Source: Candidatus Alectryobacillus merdavium (GTDB lineage: Bacteria; Bacillota_I; Bacilli_A; RFN20; CAG-826). Taken from it: DNA of 7,892 nt. Positions 1-6,607 of this stretch are shown here, in pieces. The notes below the pieces were generated by a model, which saw only the letters and a program-made list of their open reading frames with translations, made no database searches and was not told where the DNA came from. Each line of letters begins with the position of its first letter. Within the stretch, counting starts at the first letter, position 1. The translations under genes were made by a program, and so were the position numbers. The stretch spans positions 1 through 7,892 of the forward strand of contig JADIMN010000075.1 of the NCBI GenBank assembly GCA_017694735.1, written 5' to 3'.

Positions 1-50
1 ATGTTTATATAATTAAATAAATAAAAAGTTCTGCAATTCTTTAATATTTT

Positions 51-605
51 TTAAAATTTATTTCTTTTTTCATTAAAATCTTTAACATTTTTCAATAATA
101 TTTCATCACAAACAAAGATTGAAATTTTTTCTTTTATACTGCTTACATTAAAGGTATTTTTTGTACTTATTTCATTATAAATATAACTACTTATTCCGCT
201 AGTATGGTAAGAAATAATCTCATTTAATTCCAAACTTGATAAAGTATTACTTTCTTTTAAATTTGTTAGCAAAAACTTAATATATTTTGAAAATAAATTG
301 TTCAAAAATTTTATAACTAAATCAAACAAATTTGAGTTAAAAATTTCTTTAAAAAATTGATAATTATTTTCAATAAAATCTAAAACTCTTATTAAATATA
401 AAGAAGATATTTCGTTATCTAATAAATCTTGAGCATAATCATCTAATATTGATTCAATAACATCATATATATCTCTAAAATAATAATAAAAAGTTTGTCT
501 TTTTATTTTTAATTCTTCACATATACTAGAAACCGTTATTGAATCAAGGCTTCTTTGGCTTATATCTTTTAATAATCTATTTTTAATTACTAAATCACTT
601 TTCAT
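51..605 (-). CDS. TetR/AcrR-family transcriptional regulator
   Basis: A 184-residue protein of ordinary TetR-family length, probably a ligand-responsive repressor that binds DNA as a dimer. The N-terminal helix-turn-helix lies at about residues 22-45: ITVSSICEELKIKRQTFYYY, followed by FRDIYDVIES. The RQTFYYYF-DIYD signature resembles the DhaS-like branch common in Firmicutes, but this does not imply dihydroxyacetone control. The remainder (about 50-184) is predicted helical and Ile/Leu/Asn/Lys-rich, as expected for a divergent ligand-binding and dimerisation domain; no ligand can be inferred. The ATG at 603-605 lies inside the end of the P-type ATPase gene (11-bp overlap) and has a weak AAGGT 10 nt upstream, suggesting translational coupling. 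It is the last gene of a three-gene operon, so it most likely regulates that operon, including itself. Stop is TAA. No convincing terminator is seen in the 50 bases after it. Family assignment is firm; target and ligand are unknown. Confidence 0.9.
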   Translation of the reverse strand: MKSDLVIKNRLLKDISQRSLDSITVSSICEELKIKRQTFYYYFRDIYDVIESILDDYAQDLLDNEISSLYLIRVLDFIENNYQFFKEIFNSNLFDLVIKFLNNLFSKYIKFLLTNLKESNTLSSLELNEIISYHTSGISSYIYNEISTKNTFNVSSIKEKISIFVCDEILLKNVKDFNEKRNKF

Positions 606-3324
606 TACTTACACTACCTTGACCAATTTTATTTTGTTTATTTAACTTATCATAAGAAACTTCAATATTTTCAATATATGCATTTCTATTAATTAATCTA
701 TCAAGAACAACATACATACAAATACCAGAAAAGCCAAACAGCAATAAATATAACCAGTCTGTCATTGATAACCATGTAAATTCAAATTGGAACCAAACTC
801 CACCAAATGAATTTAAACCATTTCCTCCATTCATTGGAATCAAATAGAAGCCAACTAATCCTAAAATCAACATACAAACAATTAATATTACAATATAAAA
901 TCTATATTTAGATAATGGCCAGCAAACTCTAATAAATGAAACAAACCCAATAAATACCATTGCAACCGCAGACATTGCTCTAAATGAATTTCTAATTGCA
1001 GTATTATAAGCTTCATACATATCAGAAGTAATTGCACCACCAACAGGTCCAGAAATATCAGGTCTAAAATATTCTCCAATCCAGTATGGATCGCCGAGTA
1101 AATACAAATTATGATTGTAATAATTTGTCATATATAAAGTATAGAAAACTAAAATTATGACCGAGATAGTTATACTCGCAGGCAGCGCTTTTCTAATTGC
1201 GTTAGATAAAAAGCTACCTCTTAGTTTGCTTGCATTAGGCTCTAATGCTAAGAAGAATCCGCCAACACCGATAAATGCGATTTCCCAAATATAGAAGTTA
1301 TTAACACTTAATGGGAACTGCATATTAATGTCTCTACTTGAAAAAACTGCTATGATAGAAACTAACGTTACAATCATTGAAAACATAGTTTTAGCTAAGA
1401 ATAAAGATGATGTTCTTTGTAAGTTATTAATAACTCTTCTTCCTTCCGCAACAACAGAAGGTAAAACACTAAAGTTAGAATCAAGTAAAACTAGGTGAGA
1501 AATATTTTTTGCTGCATCACTTCCGCTTGCCATAGCAATACTACAATCAGCTCTTTTTAAAGCTAAAATATCATTAACACCATCACCAGTCATAGCAACG
1601 GTCTTTTTAGCGTTTTTTAAAGCTACAACTAATGCTTCTTTTTGTTCTGGTGAAACTCTTCCAAAAATAGTGTATTTAGTAGCAGCTTGTTTAACTTGTT
1701 CTATGCTTAAACCATTTAAATTAATGTATTTATCATAATTTGGAATTCCTGCTTTTTTAGCAATTTCACTTACAGTTAAAGGATCATCACCAGAAATAAC
1801 TTTAATATCAACTCCATTTGATGAAAACCAAGCAAGAGTTTCTGGAGCATCATCTCTAATATGATCTTCTAATAATAAAACAGCAATACATTCATTATCA
1901 GCAGGTAGTTTTTCCTTTTCAATCTTAGATTGAGAAATAGTTAAAAGTAAACATCTATAACCTTTTGATGAATATTTTTTAACAATTTCTTCTGTTTCTT
2001 TTTTATTATTTATTTTTATATATCCATAAGCTCCTAAGCCAAAAGTTCCAAGTTTATCTAAACAAACAGCTGAATATTTTGATTCACTTGAAAAAGGTAG
2101 AGCTTTTGTTGCTTTATAAACTTCACTAATTCCACACTTCTCTTTGAGAGCTTTTGCAGTATAGTTATCATCTTTTGTTGCAAATAAAAGCGAAGAAAGA
2201 ATTGCTTTAATTTTATCGTTATTATAACTTCTTTCAATTTTTACAATATCACTTAAAGACATTGTCCCATCAGTTATTGTTCCAGTTTTATCTAAACAAA
2301 GAGTATCAACACGAGCAAGCATTTCAATACAATATAATTCTTGAACTAAACATCTTTTTCTTGCAAGAGTTAAAACTCCTGCTGATAGAGCAACACTAGT
2401 TAATAAGAATAATCCAGCTGGAATCATTGAAACCATCGAACCAACAAAACTTGTAATTGGCTGACTATCCTTATTTATAAACCATTGCCAGAAATTATCT
2501 GCAGGAATATAATAATCTCCATTTGAGATTTCATGAGGTACAAAAACAAAAGAAACTAATGTTAAAATTGCAAAGCTAATTACAAAAACAGCAATAATTT
2601 TAAACAAGAAGTTTAAGGACTTTAAAATTTCACTTTTTGGTTTATTAAAAGCTTTTGCTTTTTCTTGAATAATATCTGATTTATTTGTTATTCCAATTTT
2701 ATCTACTCTTGCATAACAGGTGCCACTAGAAACATATGTTCCACTATAAACAATATCATTTACTTTTTTTCTAATAGCATCTGGTTCTCCAGTTAGCATT
2801 GCTTCATTTACAAATATTTTTCCTTTAATAACAACACAGTCAGCAGGAATTTGATCTCCGTTTTTTAATAATAAGATATCATCTAATACTAAATCATTAA
2901 ATTCTACTTCAACCTCTTGTCCATTACGTATAGCAATAATTTTATTTTTATTAACAATACTTAATTTATCAACTAACATTCTGGCTCTTATATCTTGAAT
3001 AAATCCGATAATAGAATTACATAATATAACTCCTAAAAACATTAATTGTTGAATGTATCCGGCAACAGCAACTAAAATTCCTAAAATATATAATAAGACA
3101 GAGTAAAAAGTAAAAAAGTTATCAAAAACAATCTTAAAGTATGATTTTGTTACGACTTTTTTTCTTTTATTTGTTAATTCTTTTTCAACTCTTTCTTTTA
3201 CTTGTTCGTCATTTAATCCGACATTATAAGCGGGAGTATATCTTTCACAAACACTAATTTTATCTAATAAAGCATCTCTTTTTCTTTCTAATGCCTTAGT
3301 ATACTCGTTTTTAAAAAAATTCAT
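595..3324 (-). CDS. CtpE/Exp7-like cation-transporting P-type ATPase
   Basis: A 909-residue integral membrane ATP-driven ion pump with all catalytic motifs: actuator-domain TGE at 178-180, phosphorylation site DKTGT with Asp345, nucleotide-domain FSSESKYSAV, and hinge TGDGVND at 579-585. About ten membrane segments are visible, near 72-90, 91-111, 240-262, 292-318, 638-661, 676-696, 714-733, 779-799, 808-830 and 855-876. There is no N-terminal CxxC metal-binding domain, which argues against a P1B heavy-metal pump. The stretch LFLLTSVAL...CLVQELYCIEMLARVDTLCLDKTGT closely recalls mycobacterial CtpE, which has been linked to Ca2+ uptake, and streptococcal Exp7; substrate transfer is inference. 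Oddities are IPAGL (Ala303) where related pumps have a PEGL glutamate, and an extracytoplasmic loop of about 45 residues between segments 7 and 8. The start at 3324 has AAGGAG 10 nt upstream inside the preceding gene; the stop is TGA. It is the middle gene of the ABC-ATPase-TetR operon. Confidence 0.93.
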   Translation of the reverse strand: MNFFKNEYTKALERKRDALLDKISVCERYTPAYNVGLNDEQVKERVEKELTNKRKKVVTKSYFKIVFDNFFTFYSVLLYILGILVAVAGYIQQLMFLGVILCNSIIGFIQDIRARMLVDKLSIVNKNKIIAIRNGQEVEVEFNDLVLDDILLLKNGDQIPADCVVIKGKIFVNEAMLTGEPDAIRKKVNDIVYSGTYVSSGTCYARVDKIGITNKSDIIQEKAKAFNKPKSEILKSLNFLFKIIAVFVISFAILTLVSFVFVPHEISNGDYYIPADNFWQWFINKDSQPITSFVGSMVSMIPAGLFLLTSVALSAGVLTLARKRCLVQELYCIEMLARVDTLCLDKTGTITDGTMSLSDIVKIERSYNNDKIKAILSSLLFATKDDNYTAKALKEKCGISEVYKATKALPFSSESKYSAVCLDKLGTFGLGAYGYIKINNKKETEEIVKKYSSKGYRCLLLTISQSKIEKEKLPADNECIAVLLLEDHIRDDAPETLAWFSSNGVDIKVISGDDPLTVSEIAKKAGIPNYDKYINLNGLSIEQVKQAATKYTIFGRVSPEQKEALVVALKNAKKTVAMTGDGVNDILALKRADCSIAMASGSDAAKNISHLVLLDSNFSVLPSVVAEGRRVINNLQRTSSLFLAKTMFSMIVTLVSIIAVFSSRDINMQFPLSVNNFYIWEIAFIGVGGFFLALEPNASKLRGSFLSNAIRKALPASITISVIILVFYTLYMTNYYNHNLYLLGDPYWIGEYFRPDISGPVGGAITSDMYEAYNTAIRNSFRAMSAVAMVFIGFVSFIRVCWPLSKYRFYIVILIVCMLILGLVGFYLIPMNGGNGLNSFGGVWFQFEFTWLSMTDWLYLLLFGFSGICMYVVLDRLINRNAYIENIEVSYDKLNKQNKIGQGSVSNEK
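616..620 (-). promoter_or_regulatory. weak Shine-Dalgarno of the TetR gene
   Basis: AAGGT on the minus strand lies 10 nt before the ATG at 605, inside the last codons of the P-type ATPase gene. The spacing equals that of the stronger AAGGAG before the ATPase gene. Its weakness together with the 11-bp gene overlap suggests that TetR translation depends partly on ribosomes finishing the ATPase. Confidence 0.4.
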
Positions 3325-3327
3325 TTT

Positions 3328-6300
3328 CTACTCGCTCCTTAATGATTCAACAGGTTCTTTCTTAGCTGCAATTCTAGCTGGAATTACACTACTTATAAAG
3401 GCAAGTAATCCTGCAATAGAAACTAGTATTAAAGCGGCTACTACATTTAAATTTGCAATACTGCCAATATTATAATCTGGGAACATTGAATTCAATATTA
3501 TATTTATTGGAACCGATAAAATATAAGTTAATATAATTCCAATTAAACCACTAAAAACTCCAATTACTAAACTCTCGGTTTTAAAAAGTCTTCCAACATC
3601 TTTTTTTCGTGCTCCAACAGCTCTTAAAATACCAATTTCTTTAGTTCTCTCTAATACACTGTTGTAAGTAATAATTCCGGTCATAACACTAGAAACTACT
3701 AAAGAAACACTACCAAAAGCAACAAGAACCCAAGAAATAATATTAATAACTTCTCCTAAAGAATCAGTAAGAGTTCCAATTAAATCAGTATAAATTACTT
3801 GTTCACTATCAAGTTTATCAATGTTGTAATTATCTAAATACTCTTTTAACATTGGCTTTAATGTTAAGCTTGATGGAAACAATATTATTGTTCTTATATT
3901 TTGATAATTACTTAACATAGAAGCAACATAAACTAAAAATGTTTTTGATTGAATAATAGAATTCATATATGGTCTTAAATATAAAAGTAAGAAATTAGCA
4001 GATAAATCTCCATTTAAATATGAATCTAAATATTGATCTAAAATTGAGGTAATTGAATCTAAATTACTTTGATCTTCACTAGATAGTTCAAACATATAAC
4101 CATAACTATTTAACACACTTAAATATGTAGAAGTTGAACTATATACATAACTATCGGATGCATAAAATGAATAATCAACTTTATTTTCACCGTTATTGTT
4201 AATTATTGAACCTCTTTGTTGAGTTATTGGATAAGCAATAAACATATTATTTATTGCGGCTTCTAAATGAGTATATGTTGCTTCTTGTAAGTCTTGAGCC
4301 CAAGATGGAGTTTGTATTTCTTGACCAGTTAATTGTGCTAAAAGAGGAAAATAGTTATATTGAGTTAAAATTGTGTTTAAACCTAATCCACTTATGCTAC
4401 TACTATCTCTATCTCCAAAACCATATATTTTTAAATTATTTGCAGCGTTTTTAACTAATTCAGATTCACTATTTTCACTTAAAATATAATCTTTTAAGCT
4501 CTTGTTATAACCAATACTTGCATTCATATAATCAAGCATTGAATCCTCTTTAACTCTTATAATTCCAGATATTCTAATTCTATTTTTTGAATTATTATAA
4601 ACGTATTCTCTTACTTTATAATTTGCTAACAAATCTGCATATTGATAAGCAGTTCCTCCTGGATAAGTATAACTATATGATCGTTCTACTCCGTTAAAAT
4701 CTTTATAAGTTAGAGTTACTTCTTGCTCTGGATAAGTAAAACTTGATAATACATCAAAACTGTTTTCTCCATATAGTTCATCTACTAAATCTTGCCTATA
4801 TAAATCATCATTTAAAGAAAAAGCGTATTCTCTACCAATTAAATCACTAAAAGAAATTTTATCAATTCCTTCTAATTCTTGTTCGGTGTATAAACCTAAA
4901 TTGACTAAAGATTTTATATCTAATCTATTATATTGATCAACTATTAAAGCAACTTCAAAAACATTATTACCTTCACTATCGGTAGTCATTTCTTCGCTTG
5001 GATAAGTGCCCTCTAAAACATCATATGATTTTAAAATGTATTCACTATCACCATACAATTCATGAAATATATAATTTGGTAATCCGGTTACAGAAGAAAC
5101 TGTTGATGTAATTGATGAAGCTACATTATCGTATGGGTTAACTAAAACGTAATTATCATCTCCAACTTTAGATACTAAGTTAATATTAAAATTATTGTAT
5201 AAAGTTAAAATTGAAGCAACGCTATCTCCATATTCCGTATTATGAATGTTATTTAAGTAAGCTAAATATTCATTATCAAGTCTATTAAGATGTGTTGTTC
5301 TAACTACAGAATTAACTTTCTCATCATAAACATATAAATTATCATCAGTTGGAAATCTCTCATAATCTACTGCGTTTGGATTGCTTGAATAAGAATAAGA
5401 AACGCTTGAAATAGTAATAGGAGAATTGCTTGCAGTTGCTTCTTCTACTCTAGTTATATAATCATTAAAACCATTAGAAATAGCTAAGACTAATCCAACA
5501 CCAATTATTCCAACGCTTGATGCAACAGCAGTTAAAATAGTTCTTCCTTTTTTAGTTAAAATATTTTTTATACTTAACTTAAAAGAAGTCATAAAAGACA
5601 TACTGGTTTTATTTAACTTTGCTTCTTCAAAAGAATAAGAACTTTCTTTTTCTTTTTCTTCACTTATTCTTTTATCACTTGTCACATTTCCATCAAGCAT
5701 TGTGATTACTCTTGTTGAATAAAGATAAGCAAGTTTTTCGTTATGAGTAACCATAATAACAAGTTTATCTTTGGAAATTTCTTTTAATAAATCTAAAACT
5801 ACAACGCTAGTCTCACTATCTAAAGCGCCAGTTGGTTCATCAGCTAAAATAATTTCAGGATCATTTACAAGAGCTCTTGCAATTGCAACTCTTTGCATTT
5901 GTCCACCCGATAATTGATTAGGTTTTTTATTTTTTTCTTTTGATAAACCAACTCTTTCTAAAGCTTTTGTAGCCTTTTCAACTCTTGTTTTTTTATCAAT
6001 ACCATTTAAAATTAATGGCATTTCAACGTTTTCTAACAAAGTTAAATGTTGAATTAAATTATATGATTGGAAAACAAAACCGATTCTATTATTTCTATAT
6101 ATATCCCAATCAATATCTTTGTAATTTTTTGTAGAAATATCATCAATAATTAAATCTCCATCAGTGTAGTGATCCAATCCACCGATTATATTTAATAAAG
6201 TTGTTTTGCCACAACCACTAGGACCTAAAATTGATACAAAATCTTTATCATTAAAAACTAAATTGATGCCTTTTAATGCTTCAACTTTTGTATTTTGGTC

Positions 6301-6339
6301 TAAATCATAATTTTTTATAATATTTTCTAGTTTAAGCAT
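3328..6339 (-). CDS. MacB-type ABC transporter, ATPase fused to FtsX-like permease
   Basis: A 1003-residue fusion of an ABC ATPase to a permease. The ATPase (about 1-222) is intact: Walker A GPSGCGKT 39-46, Q-loop Gln91, signature LSGGQ 143-147, Walker B IILADE 163-168, H-loop His199. A charged linker (about 221-250) leads to membrane segment 1 (about 268-290). A very large outside domain (about 291-864) follows, rich in Tyr, Ser and Asn and apparently free of Cys. Segments 2-4 are at about 866-893, 921-943 and 964-985. The ERTKEIGILRAVGARKKDV loop and IPARIAAKKEPVESLR tail are hallmarks of MacB/FtsX permeases. This family generally couples cytoplasmic ATP hydrolysis to movements outside the membrane (lipoprotein, peptide or antibiotic handling) rather than carrying a solute through a channel. 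The ectodomain far exceeds that of MacB (roughly 200 residues), and its ligand is unknown. It is the first gene of the operon. The start is supported by the conserved MLKLENI opening but lacks a Shine-Dalgarno. Stop is TAG. Confidence 0.93.
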   Translation of the reverse strand: MLKLENIIKNYDLDQNTKVEALKGINLVFNDKDFVSILGPSGCGKTTLLNIIGGLDHYTDGDLIIDDISTKNYKDIDWDIYRNNRIGFVFQSYNLIQHLTLLENVEMPLILNGIDKKTRVEKATKALERVGLSKEKNKKPNQLSGGQMQRVAIARALVNDPEIILADEPTGALDSETSVVVLDLLKEISKDKLVIMVTHNEKLAYLYSTRVITMLDGNVTSDKRISEEKEKESSYSFEEAKLNKTSMSFMTSFKLSIKNILTKKGRTILTAVASSVGIIGVGLVLAISNGFNDYITRVEEATASNSPITISSVSYSYSSNPNAVDYERFPTDDNLYVYDEKVNSVVRTTHLNRLDNEYLAYLNNIHNTEYGDSVASILTLYNNFNINLVSKVGDDNYVLVNPYDNVASSITSTVSSVTGLPNYIFHELYGDSEYILKSYDVLEGTYPSEEMTTDSEGNNVFEVALIVDQYNRLDIKSLVNLGLYTEQELEGIDKISFSDLIGREYAFSLNDDLYRQDLVDELYGENSFDVLSSFTYPEQEVTLTYKDFNGVERSYSYTYPGGTAYQYADLLANYKVREYVYNNSKNRIRISGIIRVKEDSMLDYMNASIGYNKSLKDYILSENSESELVKNAANNLKIYGFGDRDSSSISGLGLNTILTQYNYFPLLAQLTGQEIQTPSWAQDLQEATYTHLEAAINNMFIAYPITQQRGSIINNNGENKVDYSFYASDSYVYSSTSTYLSVLNSYGYMFELSSEDQSNLDSITSILDQYLDSYLNGDLSANFLLLYLRPYMNSIIQSKTFLVYVASMLSNYQNIRTIILFPSSLTLKPMLKEYLDNYNIDKLDSEQVIYTDLIGTLTDSLGEVINIISWVLVAFGSVSLVVSSVMTGIITYNSVLERTKEIGILRAVGARKKDVGRLFKTESLVIGVFSGLIGIILTYILSVPINIILNSMFPDYNIGSIANLNVVAALILVSIAGLLAFISSVIPARIAAKKEPVESLRSE
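3335..3340 (-). promoter_or_regulatory. Shine-Dalgarno of the P-type ATPase gene
   Basis: AAGGAG on the minus strand lies 10 nt before the ATG at 3324 and falls within the last codons of the ABC transporter gene (the ...LRSE end), just before its TAG stop at 3328-3330. It supports the chosen ATPase start and implies a shared transcript. It also contrasts with the absence of any such site before the ABC gene. Confidence 0.8.
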
Positions 6340-6346
6340 ACATATT

Positions 6347-6373
6347 ATTATAAATATAATTAAATCAATTTAA
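6347..6373. repeat. two abutting 14-bp dyads over the operon promoter, operator candidate
   Basis: On the + strand, ATTATA-AA-TATAAT occupies 6347-6360 and TTAAAT-CA-ATTTAA occupies 6360-6373. Each has perfect 6-bp arms around a 2-bp centre, and they share one base. Together they cover the predicted -10 and spacer, up to the -35 position, where a TetR-type repressor would block RNA polymerase. This is a candidate binding site for the TetR protein at 51-605. In such AT-rich DNA short dyads arise easily, so this is only suggestive. Confidence 0.3.
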
Positions 6374-6375
6374 AA
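6347..6375 (-). promoter_or_regulatory. putative promoter of the ABC-ATPase-TetR operon
   Basis: A perfect TATAAT at 6352->6347 lies exactly seven bases before the A of the ABC gene's ATG (6339). A -35 at standard 17-bp spacing would be a poor TTTTAA at 6375->6370; a better-looking TTGATT at 6368->6363 is too close. If initiation follows the usual 6-8 base spacing, the transcript would start at or within two bases of the start codon. The region is extremely AT-rich, so a chance TATAAT is possible. Confidence 0.45.
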
Positions 6376-6400
6376 ATAAAATTTATTTATTTTTAGACAC

Positions 6401-6475
6401 TGTTAAAAAGGTTATTGTTTTTCACTAAAAACAATGAGTTTTTGCGCAGTTTTTTTATTAAATTAGTTTTTAACA
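6401..6475. repeat. nested AT-rich inverted repeat in the intergenic region
   Basis: An outer inverted repeat pairs TGTTAAAAA (6401-6409) with TTTTTAACA (6467-6475). Inside it, ATTGTTTTT (6414-6422) pairs with AAAAACAAT (6427-6435) around a 4-base loop, CACT. A third possible pairing, AAAAAC with GTTTTT just beyond, competes with the inner hairpin. The inner stem could act as a weak terminator for readthrough from ffs on the minus strand (TTTTT follows within a few bases), or as a regulatory site. No coding potential is seen in 6340-6503. Confidence 0.4.
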
Positions 6476-6490
6476 CCTTAAAATAAATCT

Positions 6491-6511
6491 AAAAATAAAA
6501 AAACCGCACTA
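6491..6511 (-). terminator. intrinsic terminator formed by the 3' end of SRP RNA
   Basis: The 3' arm of the SRP RNA closing stem (UAGUGCGG, 6511->6504) pairs with the RNA's 5' end and is followed immediately by seven T, an A and five more T on the minus strand. The structural stem plus U tract would serve as a Rho-independent terminator, so the mature RNA probably ends near 6504-6497. It would also stop serS transcripts that read through, as serS shows no separate terminator. Confidence 0.65.
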
Positions 6512-6584
6512 ACCCAGATGGTCTATACTTAAGGCTGCTACATTCCTGTCCTGACCTGGTTCGTAAGCATCCGTCTAATGCGGC
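6504..6584 (-). ncRNA. ffs: signal recognition particle RNA, small bacterial (4.5S-like) type
   Basis: About 81 nt, the RNA scaffold that binds Ffh (SRP54) and directs nascent membrane and secreted proteins to FtsY at the membrane. The diagnostic domain IV is present: GGUCAGG, then ACA-GGAA-UGU (a GGAA tetraloop on a 3-bp stem), then AGCAGCC, reproducing the UCAGG/AGCAG internal loop that Ffh contacts. The 5' CCGCAUUA (6583->6576) pairs fully, with one G-U, with 3' UAGUGCGG (6511->6504), and GGAUG pairs with CAUCU further in. There is no Alu domain, unlike the roughly 270-nt scRNA of Bacillus; this matches the short form of mollicutes and many other bacteria. The 5' end at G6584 is set by the promoter seven bases upstream. 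Both the sequence motif and the fold support the call. Confidence 0.95.
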
Positions 6585-6591
6585 AATTTTT

Positions 6592-6600
6592 ATTATATCA
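6592..6600 (-). promoter_or_regulatory. extended -10 promoter of the SRP RNA gene
   Basis: TGATATAAT at 6600->6592 is a perfect extended -10 (TGn-TATAAT), seven bases before the probable RNA start at G6584. The -35 position (around 6615-6620, TATTAA) is poor and lies inside the last codons of serS. An extended -10 without a good -35 is a known arrangement in low-GC bacteria. The location and spacing fit the RNA's closing stem exactly. Confidence 0.75.
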
Positions 6601-6607
6601 CAATTTC

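Noticed and set aside
1..50. Possible operon terminator after the TetR gene (AGTTCTGCAATTCT near a T-rich run)
   Set aside because: The apparent symmetry supports only two or three base pairs, so no stable hairpin forms; the true terminator probably lies beyond the window edge.
888..1079. 63-codon minus-strand open frame
   Set aside because: It lies wholly inside the P-type ATPase gene in another frame, has no ribosome-binding site or recognisable domain, and mirrors AT-rich coding sequence.
595..3324. Copper or zinc (P1B) pump
   Set aside because: There is no CxxC N-terminal domain and no CPC motif in segment 4, and the segment arrangement fits the CtpE/P2-like group.
4254..4454. 66-codon plus-strand open frame
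   Set aside because: It is antisense to the ectodomain of the ABC transporter gene; its Leu-rich composition is what the complement of that region would give, with no start signal or homology.
6363..6368. TTGATT as the -35 box of the operon promoter
   Set aside because: It is only 10 bp from TATAAT, well short of the usual 16-18; at 17-bp spacing it would demand ATATGT as -10, which is poor.
6401..6475. Inverted repeats as ends of a miniature mobile element
   Set aside because: There is no target-site duplication, the arms are only 9 bp of low-complexity sequence, and the span is too short for a typical element.
6340..6503. T-box or other riboswitch upstream of the ABC operon
   Set aside because: No T-box motif, aptamer consensus or GC-bearing terminator stem is present, and the best promoter lies after this region.
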